From assembly GCF_000271485.2 (NCBI RefSeq), contig NZ_AKVN02000001.1, positions 1,740,001 through 1,804,000 on the forward strand: a stretch of 64,000 bases of DNA, given 5' to 3'. This DNA is from Pelosinus fermentans DSM 17108. Lineage in GTDB: Bacteria > Bacillota > Negativicutes > DSM-13327. Made by a program: the position numbers and the translations under genes. How positions within the stretch are numbered: position 1 is the stretch's first letter; the number at the start of each line of letters is the position of its first letter. The notes under the pieces were generated by a model. It saw nothing but the letters and a program-made list of their open reading frames with translations. It was not told the DNA's origin and made no database searches. Shown here piece after piece: positions 24,487 to 31,891 of this stretch.

Positions 24487-25881
24487 ATGTCATTATTGGA
24501 ACGCCTGGGGAAGAAAGAAGGCTTGGAAGAATCCAAACCGATTTTTGCCGGACGGAAAAATAGTTCTACAGATGATCAATACCAAGAATTGAAGCTGGAC
24601 ATCCATCGGCGTATTGTGGATGAAATGAATATCGAACAGCAGCAGATTTTGATGAATGGTCAGCAGGATCGCCGTGAAATTGAAGGCATCATAGCAGAGT
24701 ATTGCAATCGGGTGCTGGATGAGAATCCCTTTGCCGTTCCCCGGGGAGACCGAACGGCGATTGTGGCGGATCTTTTGGATGAAATGCTGGGGCTGGGACC
24801 CATTGAGCCCCTGCTCAAGGATGAAACCGTTACGGAGATTATGATTAATGGACCGAAGCATATTTTTGTGGAACGCTTAGGTAAACTCCATCTTACCAAG
24901 GTGCAGTTTCATGATGATATGCATTTAATGAATATCATTGAACGAATCATTGCCCCCTTGGGCCGTCGGATTGATGAAAGCTCGCCCTTAGTTGATGCAA
25001 GACTAGAAGATGGTTCCCGTGTCAATATTATCATTCCCCCTCTGTCTCTGATCGGTCCTTGCGTGACCATTCGTAAGTTTAACAAAGACCCATTAACTGT
25101 GGAAAACTTGATTGGCTTTGGCTCCTTGAGTGAAACCATGGCAGGTTTTTTACGTGCCTGCATTGCGGCTCGCCTCAATATTGTCGTATCAGGGGGAACG
25201 GGGTCTGGTAAGACGACGACCCTCAATGTGCTTTCTTCCTTTATTCCTTCGGATGAGCGCATTGTTACTATTGAAGATGCGGCGGAACTGCAGCTGATGC
25301 AGGAGCATGTCGTCACTTTGGAGAGCCGTCCTGCCAATATTGAAGGTTCAGGGCAGATTACCATCCGGGATTTGGTTCGCAATGCACTGCGTATGCGCCC
25401 TGATCGAATTATCGTCGGCGAAGTGCGATCAGGTGAAGCGCTGGACATGCTCCAGGCCATGAATACAGGGCATGACGGTTCCTTGACCACAGCCCATGCC
25501 AATAGCCCCCGGGATGTATTAAGTCGTTTGGAGACTATGGTGCTGATGGCAGGCATGGATTTGCCCGTAAGGGCCATTCGCGAGCAGATTTCCTCGGCAG
25601 TGGATCTGATTATTCAGCAGTCCAGAATCCGGGATGGCAGCCGTAAGATTACCTATATCACAGAGGTCCAGAACATGGAAGGGGATGTCATCATTTTGCA
25701 GGATTTATTCCGTTTCATGCAGACCGGGGTTGATGAAAGCGGGAAGATCCTGGGAAATTTTGAGTCTACAGGAATCCGTCCTAATTTCATGGAAAAGATG
25801 GAAACAAACGGTATTAAGATTCCGAAGAATTTATTCAGCCTTGGCAATGAAATGCCAAGGGATGAAGATTGGGGGCAGTAA
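24487..25881 (+). CDS. tadA: Flp pilus assembly ATPase TadA (CpaF)
   Basis: A 464-residue type II/IV secretion ATPase. N-terminal helices (DEMLGLGPIEPLL, VTEIMINGP) lead to the Walker A loop GGTGSGKTTTL, the Asp box TIEDAAELQL, Walker B RPDRIIVGEVR and the His box LTTAHANS. It powers pilus assembly at the inner membrane. ATG 24487 is preceded by AAGGAGGAATAGCA; an upstream in-frame ATG at 24427 lies inside the TadE-like gene and is not needed. Confidence 0.95.
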   Translation: MSLLERLGKKEGLEESKPIFAGRKNSSTDDQYQELKLDIHRRIVDEMNIEQQQILMNGQQDRREIEGIIAEYCNRVLDENPFAVPRGDRTAIVADLLDEMLGLGPIEPLLKDETVTEIMINGPKHIFVERLGKLHLTKVQFHDDMHLMNIIERIIAPLGRRIDESSPLVDARLEDGSRVNIIIPPLSLIGPCVTIRKFNKDPLTVENLIGFGSLSETMAGFLRACIAARLNIVVSGGTGSGKTTTLNVLSSFIPSDERIVTIEDAAELQLMQEHVVTLESRPANIEGSGQITIRDLVRNALRMRPDRIIVGEVRSGEALDMLQAMNTGHDGSLTTAHANSPRDVLSRLETMVLMAGMDLPVRAIREQISSAVDLIIQQSRIRDGSRKITYITEVQNMEGDVIILQDLFRFMQTGVDESGKILGNFESTGIRPNFMEKMETNGIKIPKNLFSLGNEMPRDEDWGQ

Positions 25882-25882
25882 G

Positions 25883-26827
25883 ATGGCGTTATGGATTGCC
25901 CTTGCCTCTGGATTTTTTTTGTTTTTGTTTTTTTATTTGTTTGTGATTACCAAGATAGCTCCCAAAACTCAGGTTAAGGAACGGGTACAGCGGCTGCGCC
26001 GTCCTGCTACTTTGGATGAACAGGTCCGCTTTGAAAGTGAAAATCTGAATAAACCTTTTACGGAACGTATTATTCTGCCTTTTTTTCATCAGATCGAAGA
26101 ATGGATGATTCGTATAGCTCCCGGGCGTATTTATGAAATGCTGGCAGACCGAATTATGCGTGCTGGAAAACAGTATGTATGGAGTGTTAATGCCTTTGTT
26201 TGTTTTTGGATGATTTCTTCTGTTGCTTTTATGGTGGTTATGGTATTTTTTGCTTTCTACGTAAAGCATATGGCTTTTATTCAGGGCTTTGCTCTGGTGC
26301 TTTGTGCCCTGATTTTAGGAGCAGCATTACCCGTTGTATTTTTGGACTCGCTGATTGCCAAGAGGAGGAAGTTGATTTTGCGTCAGCTTCCCGAAGTCTT
26401 GGATTTACTCTGCGTCAGTGTCCAGGCGGGTCTGTCCTTTGATGGTGCCATGGCGAAGGTAGCAGACAAAATGAAGGGACCATTGATTGATGAATGCACT
26501 AAAATGCTGCGTGATATCCGCATGGGGATGACACGAAGGCAGGCTTTAACCAATATGGCAGAACGATGCCGGATTCAGGAAGTGCATCTATTTACAGCGG
26601 CCGTTGTTCAGTCCGATCGTCTGGGAGTCAGTATGGCAAAGACCTTAGTTGTGCAGTCAGAAAATATGCGGGAAAGAAGACGCCAGACCGTTAAGGAACA
26701 AGCCTTAAAAGCACCTGTGAAAATGCTGTTCCCCTTGGCAGTATTTATTTTCCCCGCATTATTCGTTGTTGTTCTTTTGCCAACGGTTTTTTCAATTTTG
26801 CGTAATTTGGGGTCGATTTCAAAATGA
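25883..26827 (+). CDS. tadC: Flp pilus inner-membrane platform protein TadC
   Basis: A 314-residue T2SSF protein. The cytoplasmic block LRQLPEVLDLLCVSVQAGLSFDGAM and the closing helix (VKMLFPLAVFIFPALFVVVLLPTVF) identify TadC. It begins 1 nt after tadA (GGGGGCAGTAAG ATG) and ends in an ATGA overlap with the next gene. The open frame upstream of 25883 runs through tadA and is not coding. Confidence 0.9.
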   Translation: MALWIALASGFFLFLFFYLFVITKIAPKTQVKERVQRLRRPATLDEQVRFESENLNKPFTERIILPFFHQIEEWMIRIAPGRIYEMLADRIMRAGKQYVWSVNAFVCFWMISSVAFMVVMVFFAFYVKHMAFIQGFALVLCALILGAALPVVFLDSLIAKRRKLILRQLPEVLDLLCVSVQAGLSFDGAMAKVADKMKGPLIDECTKMLRDIRMGMTRRQALTNMAERCRIQEVHLFTAAVVQSDRLGVSMAKTLVVQSENMRERRRQTVKEQALKAPVKMLFPLAVFIFPALFVVVLLPTVFSILRNLGSISK

Positions 26828-27192
26828 GAAAAATATACCTATCACTTCAAGATTCTGCCGCCGACAATGTACTGGAATTTTCTGTGGCAGATACATTTCT
26901 TTCTCGTTTAAAAGGTCTTCTGGGAACAACATCATTAGCAGAGAATCAAGGACTGCTGCTATGTAATTGTAACAGCGTTCATATGATCGGGATGCGGTAT
27001 GTCCTTGATATTGTCTATTTGGATAAAAATGGCGTCATTTTAAAAATAGTAGAAAACCTCAAACCCTGGCAGGTGAGTTGTTGCTGGTCAGCGAAAGATA
27101 CACTGGAAGTAAAAAGCGGAACCATACAGCGTCTTAGCTGGAAGGGAGGAGATCAATTGCAGTTAAATAAAAAAGGAGCGAAATCATCATGA
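26824..27192 (+). CDS. DUF192 family protein at the end of the Tad operon
   Basis: A 122-residue protein with the DUF192 signature: SRLKGLLG near residue 27, then LLLCNCNSVHMIGMRYVLDIVYLDKNG split around the conserved H-M-x-GM, and a closing PWQ. There is no signal peptide here, unlike many DUF192 proteins. Its start overlaps the tadC stop (ATGA), so it is co-translated with the pilus genes. Function is unknown. The terminator stem at 27165 begins inside its last codons. Confidence 0.85.
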   Translation: MRKIYLSLQDSAADNVLEFSVADTFLSRLKGLLGTTSLAENQGLLLCNCNSVHMIGMRYVLDIVYLDKNGVILKIVENLKPWQVSCCWSAKDTLEVKSGTIQRLSWKGGDQLQLNKKGAKSS

Positions 27193-27211
27193 TTTCGCTC
27201 CTTTTTTATTT
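27165..27211. terminator. Bidirectional terminator shared by the Tad operon and the TadG-like gene
   Basis: A nearly perfect palindrome (AAAAAAGGAGCGAAATCAT with its complement) flanked by A- and T-runs. The left arm holds the last codons of the DUF192 gene, and the right end touches the stop of the convergent TadG-like gene. Confidence 0.9.
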
Positions 27212-28460
27212 ATTCTGTCAGTCTTACCTTGCCTGAACCGCCGCTGCCACCTGACCAATGAGAATTCTGATATGTTCGGGCACCTTGCCCTAAAGAGACA
27301 CTCTGCCCAATAAGATAGCCGTTGATTGTTGTGCCGCCACCATTTACTGTAATACTTCCGTGGGGAGCAAGTGCATTTACATTAATCATGTTTCCGCCAC
27401 TGATCATGATATTGCCGGTTAAAGAGATCAGAGTAATTGTTGCGGTATTGGAAAAGGTAATGGATGAAAAATTGAGTGCAATATCTCCTGTTGCAACAAT
27501 TACTACATCATTATTTACTACGCCGCCATTAGAATTGGGACCGGAAATAATATTTTTTGTACTGTAGCCACTACCCAAATTTCCCTCTACATATAATGGG
27601 GAAGTAAGCTTTAAAGCATCAACCCCACTACCGCCTGCAGCAGAAGCTGGATGAGAAGTAGAAAAGGTATTTACTTTATTGGTGAGAGCATCAATTTTAG
27701 CTTTTACAGTTGGGTTGGTTTCAGTAATATCAATTTTATCTGTGCCATATGAAAACTTAGGTGCCAAAACCTGATTTGCGGTTTTATTTAAACCTCCAAT
27801 ATCATATTTTTCGGCTGTTATGGTAATAGGAGCATTAATTTCTGTTCCTGTGCTTGGAATATTATCGGTACCATAGCCCTTTTCACTATTTTTGTCAAAT
27901 TGAAATATTCCGTTTACATGGATTGGCCCATTAAATTTATTACCGCCAGAACCCCATTCGCCCATTAAATAAAATGTTCCATCACCACCGGAGATAATAC
28001 TATGATCAAATATACCAAGGGAGCTGCTGCTATAAGAAGCTATCGCATGTACAGTAAGCTTTATAGGATCGTCACTGAATTTGAACAAAGAAATGACAGA
28101 GCTCATAAATGGTAGCTGTGAATAGTGTATCGACTCTTCAATCTTTACACGAATTTTTTTTGCACTATCTTCATTAGGAAAGCTGATCTCGATTCCGTTA
28201 CCGATCCCAATGCCTCCATCCGAAGCCTTCTTGTTTTTTTCTATGTATGTTAAAGCCAGTTGCTGCGCATCTGTTTTGCCCACACCAAGTTTTGATGCAC
28301 CTGCCAGTACGGCGGCATCAGCAACATTTTGCATATGGGATCGTTGGACATAGAGATAGCCGCAGTCAACGGCAATCGCGCTGATAGCAAAGAGAAAGGG
28401 AATGGTAAAAGCCATAAGCATAAGAATAGAACCCTTTTGATTGAAATGAAAACGGTTCAT
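27210..28460 (-). CDS. TadG-like pilus/pseudopilin protein
   Basis: A 416-residue protein starting HFNQKGSILMLMAFTIPFLFAISAIAVD, the TadG-type N-terminal helix, then YVQRSHMQNVADAAVLAG, the family's second conserved block. The rest is a large secreted region rich in Gly, Asn, Thr and Ser, with beta-helix-like repeats toward the end (ITVNGGGTTINGYLIGQSV). It faces the Tad operon tail to tail, so it has its own promoter, as often seen for TadG. GGAGATATTTCC precedes the start. Confidence 0.82.
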   Translation of the reverse strand: MNRFHFNQKGSILMLMAFTIPFLFAISAIAVDCGYLYVQRSHMQNVADAAVLAGASKLGVGKTDAQQLALTYIEKNKKASDGGIGIGNGIEISFPNEDSAKKIRVKIEESIHYSQLPFMSSVISLFKFSDDPIKLTVHAIASYSSSSLGIFDHSIISGGDGTFYLMGEWGSGGNKFNGPIHVNGIFQFDKNSEKGYGTDNIPSTGTEINAPITITAEKYDIGGLNKTANQVLAPKFSYGTDKIDITETNPTVKAKIDALTNKVNTFSTSHPASAAGGSGVDALKLTSPLYVEGNLGSGYSTKNIISGPNSNGGVVNNDVVIVATGDIALNFSSITFSNTATITLISLTGNIMISGGNMINVNALAPHGSITVNGGGTTINGYLIGQSVSLGQGARTYQNSHWSGGSGGSGKVRLTE

Positions 28461-28753
28461 GGAAATATCTCCTTATATAGTAAGAATCAGCTTCTGATGA
28501 TTTATTATATAATGGATATAACATTATTTTCAAGAAATAGCTAAAAAACATTTTATTATTATAGTATGGAAAGTTTATTTTCTTTCTTTCTTTCTTGCGA
28601 TCTGCTGATGAATCTTATGTAAAAAAATCTGAAAAAGAATTAAAACTAAACTGTTTCTGGAACTGAGTGCATCCTTCTCTACAGTTGTGCTTTCCAAAGG
28701 ATCAGATTGCATAGAGCTTCGGATTCAAGCATAATAAGAAGTTTATAAAGATA

Positions 28754-28786
28754 GACCCGGATATGATGTTGCATCATATCCGGGTC
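28754..28786. terminator. Isolated strong hairpin
   Basis: GACCCGGATATGATG and CATCATATCCGGGTC pair perfectly around TTG. It lies downstream of no plus-strand gene and about 300 nt upstream of the TadG-like start; the T-run is weak. Confidence 0.5.
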
Positions 28787-29073
28787 TCGTTAGTATGTTT
28801 GATTATACAAAGCATTTCATTAGCGCATGCATTTTTTTATGGTTGATAAATAGCAGTTTCTTTTTGTGAGAACTGCTCAAATATTGAATCAGAGTAGTAT
28901 TTAAAAATTCAAAATGCAATCACTTGAGTAATGGATAACATTTCTACTTTGCATGACTATATACTTATGGTAACCTGTTATTGTCGTCTAGAAAAGTTCA
29001 TATATTGTAGATATAAAATTATTGTATTATAAAGACTAAAACAATTTTAATTACCTGAAATTGTGCACTAATT

Positions 29074-29108
29074 CCAGGTTGCAATTGCAACTTGGTAATT
29101 TTTTTATT
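29074..29108 (+). terminator. Terminator-like hairpin in the leader of the envelope operon
   Basis: CCAGGTTGCAA pairs with TTGCAACTTGG (one G-T) and is followed by TAATTTTTTTATTT. It is 155 nt before the outer-membrane gene, so it could be an attenuator or the end of a small RNA. Confidence 0.5.
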
Positions 29109-29262
29109 TACATAAAATATTATAACAAAGTTAATTATTTGAAGAATTTTCATAATATCTATCATACATAGTACATAATCGCTTATACGCTGCAATTTAA
29201 ATCAAATAAATGATTATCACGGTTTAACATAAACCTATTTTATCAGGGTGGTGAGTTAGTAA

Positions 29263-30522
29263 GTGAAAAAAAAATTTGGATTATTGTTTGCAATGGCAAC
29301 TGTAATCAATATGGCTACAGGGAACCATTTTGATGGTGAGCCAAATGGGAACGTGGTACATGCTTCAACAAAAGCCATGGATATGAATGAAGTTGATCCT
29401 AATTCTACTGCTGTGTTGCAAGGAAATCCTGAAAAATTGGAAGCTGAAATTACGCAGCTCACAACGGAAATCATAGTACATACAGAGAGCAATGCCATCG
29501 GTATTGACAAGAAAACAACGTTTCTTAGGAATAATGCTGATATTGAATCTAAAGCAACGAGTAGACTTAACTATGCTACTGATGCTGACCATACATCATT
29601 TCTTAATACAGGTTATATTGATCAGGAAACCTATACAGCTCTCATAGATGAATTGATGCACGTGGGGATGCGAAGTAAGCATTCGGACAACAAGGTAAAT
29701 TTTGATGGGGAAATTCGTTATCATTATGCATCTAACAATGGTTCCGAGCGCTGGGATCGGGATTCATCCGGAATTCGTATATATCTTGGGGCGGATGCTG
29801 TACTTAATAAGGATTGGCATGCTTATGGTGTGTTGGAAAGTAAACAGAGTTTAAGGAATTATAATAATGAATTTAAGCTTTCACGTTTATATGTGGTAGG
29901 AAAAGTTGGTACATCCACAGTAACGGCTGGTTCTTTTGGTTATTTAATGGCAGAAGGAAATATTTATGATAGCGGCTTTGAAGGGATTCAAATTGATTTT
30001 GGAGGACCGGTACAATACAGGCTGAGCTACGGAGAAACCAATGATACAAAAGAAACAGCGATTGCCACAGCACGGTATGAGGATTTTGATTATAACCTAG
30101 AGGCTGGCGTGTATCATTATCAGAGGGATGACAGCAAGCAAAACACGATTTGGACGATTGGTGGAAATTATAATTTCAGTAATTTCAGCATAGGAGCCAT
30201 GGCTTTAGGCTCGAGTTTAAAAGATAGTAAGGGAAATAGCAATGGTTATGTATTGAGCCTTAGCTATGGAGAGCTAAAATCATGGAGACCGGGCACTTAT
30301 GAGATAGTTGCTAAATCTTATAACCAGCCGGCAGGTACGTATATTGCTCATGGGATGAATGGTATAGGAAGTTCAATGCAGGGTTTTAAAGGCTATGGAG
30401 TGGGAATAAACTATACGCTTAAAGAAAACTTTGTCGCAGGTATAGAACATTACAAACTGACAGATAGAGTTTCTGAAGCCAAAGGTGACACTTGGTGGAG
30501 CCACTTAACGTATTATTTTTAA
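29263..30522 (+). CDS. Outer-membrane beta-barrel (porin-like) protein
   Basis: A 419-residue secreted protein starting at GTG (GGTGGTGAGTTAGTAA before it). A short basic, hydrophobic start is the likely signal peptide. From about residue 130 alternating polar/hydrophobic strands dominate (GEIRYHYASN, RIYLGADAV, WTIGGNYNFSNFSIGAMAL), and the chain ends HLTYYF, with the C-terminal Phe used by the BAM machine. It heads the polysaccharide operon, where an export porin would be expected. No lipoprotein box or S-layer homology domain is seen. Confidence 0.75.
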   Translation: MKKKFGLLFAMATVINMATGNHFDGEPNGNVVHASTKAMDMNEVDPNSTAVLQGNPEKLEAEITQLTTEIIVHTESNAIGIDKKTTFLRNNADIESKATSRLNYATDADHTSFLNTGYIDQETYTALIDELMHVGMRSKHSDNKVNFDGEIRYHYASNNGSERWDRDSSGIRIYLGADAVLNKDWHAYGVLESKQSLRNYNNEFKLSRLYVVGKVGTSTVTAGSFGYLMAEGNIYDSGFEGIQIDFGGPVQYRLSYGETNDTKETAIATARYEDFDYNLEAGVYHYQRDDSKQNTIWTIGGNYNFSNFSIGAMALGSSLKDSKGNSNGYVLSLSYGELKSWRPGTYEIVAKSYNQPAGTYIAHGMNGIGSSMQGFKGYGVGINYTLKENFVAGIEHYKLTDRVSEAKGDTWWSHLTYYF

Positions 30523-30550
30523 ATGAATAGGTAAGTGAGATGAAATAGGT

Positions 30551-31873
30551 ATGGAAACAATTGAAAGAATTCGAGCCAAAAAAGATTTTTTAGCAGTTGT
30601 CGGACTTGGTTATGTAGGTTTGCCGCTTGCGGTTGCTTTTGCTGAAAAAGTTAAAACCCTGGGATTTGATATTAACCAAGAAAAAATTAGTATCTACCAA
30701 AAGGGAATCGATCCTACTAATGAAATTGGTGATGAAAAAATCCAAAATTCAACCTTAGAATTTACCACAGATCCAACAAGACTAAAAGAAGCCAAGTTTA
30801 TTATTGTAGCTGTTCCAACGCCTGTCAATGGTGATAAAACGCCTAATTTGGTACCGATTATCAATGCCAGTAAAATAATAGGAAGAAATTTATCCCAAGG
30901 CAGCATAATTGTCTTTGAATCCACAGTATATCCAGGAGTTACAGAAGACGTTTGCGGTCCTATTTTAGAAAAGGAGTCAGGTTTAGTATGCGGCAAAGAT
31001 TTTAAAATCGGATATTCTCCTGAACGGATTAATCCTGGAGATAGGGTGCATACACTTGAAAATATTCAAAAAATCGTTGCGGGTATGGATGAAGAAACAG
31101 TGGAGAACATTGCGGCTGTCTATGAGCTGATTATTCATGCAGGTGTTTATCGAGCACCCAGTATCAAAGTAGCAGAGGCAGCAAAATTGGCTGAAAACGC
31201 CCAAAGAGATATTAATATTGCTTTTATGAATGAATTGGCAATGGCATTTGATCGAATGGGAATCAGTACCAAAGAAGTGATTGATGCCATGAATACCAAA
31301 TGGAATGCGTTAGGCTTTTATCCTGGATTAGTGGGTGGTCATTGTATTGGTGTCGATCCCTATTATTTTATTTATCAGGCCAAAATGCTGGGCTATTACT
31401 CACAGATTATTGCCGCTGGCAGAAAAGTCAATGATAATATGGCGATTTTTGTCACCGACAATATTATAAAAAAAATGATTCAATCCAATATAAATGTAAA
31501 AAAATCTAACATTTACATTATGGGAATCACTTTCAAAGAAAATTGTCCGGATATGCGCAATTCAAAGGCGGTAGATGTTTGTAAACATCTTGCCACATAT
31601 GGAATCAAAGTAAAGGTGGTAGACCCTATTGCTGATAAAGCAGAATTTAAAAAAGAATTTGATATGGATTTAGTAGATCTAAAAGATGTTCGAAACGCTG
31701 ATTGTCTGGTATTTTTAGTAGCGCACCAACAATTTAAGGATTTGCGGACAACGGATTTTAGAAAGTTCTTTAAATCGCAAAAGTTACAAACAAAAGATGT
31801 CTTTATTGATATTAAAAGTATATTTGAGCAAAAGGCCATAGAAGAAGAGGGATATTCTTACTGGAGTCTTTAA
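30551..31873 (+). CDS. UDP-N-acetyl-hexosamine 6-dehydrogenase (VipA/TviB/WbpA-like)
   Basis: A 440-residue nucleotide-sugar dehydrogenase. The N-terminal Rossmann motif is VVGLGYVGLPLAVAFA; VAVPTPVNGDKTPNL, ESTVYPGVTE and GYSPERINPGD follow, with the catalytic Cys in GGHCIGVDPYYF. The C-terminal third has GITFKENCPDMRNSK. These features place it with the dehydrogenases that turn UDP-GalNAc/GlcNAc-type sugars into uronic acids rather than with UDP-glucose dehydrogenase. It would supply an acidic amino sugar for the polymer made by the neighbouring genes. Exact sugar not determined. Confidence 0.9.
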   Translation: METIERIRAKKDFLAVVGLGYVGLPLAVAFAEKVKTLGFDINQEKISIYQKGIDPTNEIGDEKIQNSTLEFTTDPTRLKEAKFIIVAVPTPVNGDKTPNLVPIINASKIIGRNLSQGSIIVFESTVYPGVTEDVCGPILEKESGLVCGKDFKIGYSPERINPGDRVHTLENIQKIVAGMDEETVENIAAVYELIIHAGVYRAPSIKVAEAAKLAENAQRDINIAFMNELAMAFDRMGISTKEVIDAMNTKWNALGFYPGLVGGHCIGVDPYYFIYQAKMLGYYSQIIAAGRKVNDNMAIFVTDNIIKKMIQSNINVKKSNIYIMGITFKENCPDMRNSKAVDVCKHLATYGIKVKVVDPIADKAEFKKEFDMDLVDLKDVRNADCLVFLVAHQQFKDLRTTDFRKFFKSQKLQTKDVFIDIKSIFEQKAIEEEGYSYWSL

Positions 31874-31891
31874 TGATAGGAGGTGATATAC

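Larger units (their letters stand above)
28461..29262. other. 800-bp intergenic region before the envelope operon
   Basis: No gene is supported. It contains a perfect 15-bp hairpin at 28754-28786, a terminator-like hairpin at 29074-29095, very AT-rich sequence between 29000 and 29060, and GGTTTAACATAAACC about 45 nt before the next gene. The two hairpins imply transcription across it, maybe a long leader or a small RNA. Confidence 0.5.

Noticed and set aside
25634-25882. N-terminal extension of tadC inside tadA
   Set aside because: tadA is strongly coding in its own frame there, and ATG 25883 directly follows the tadA stop.
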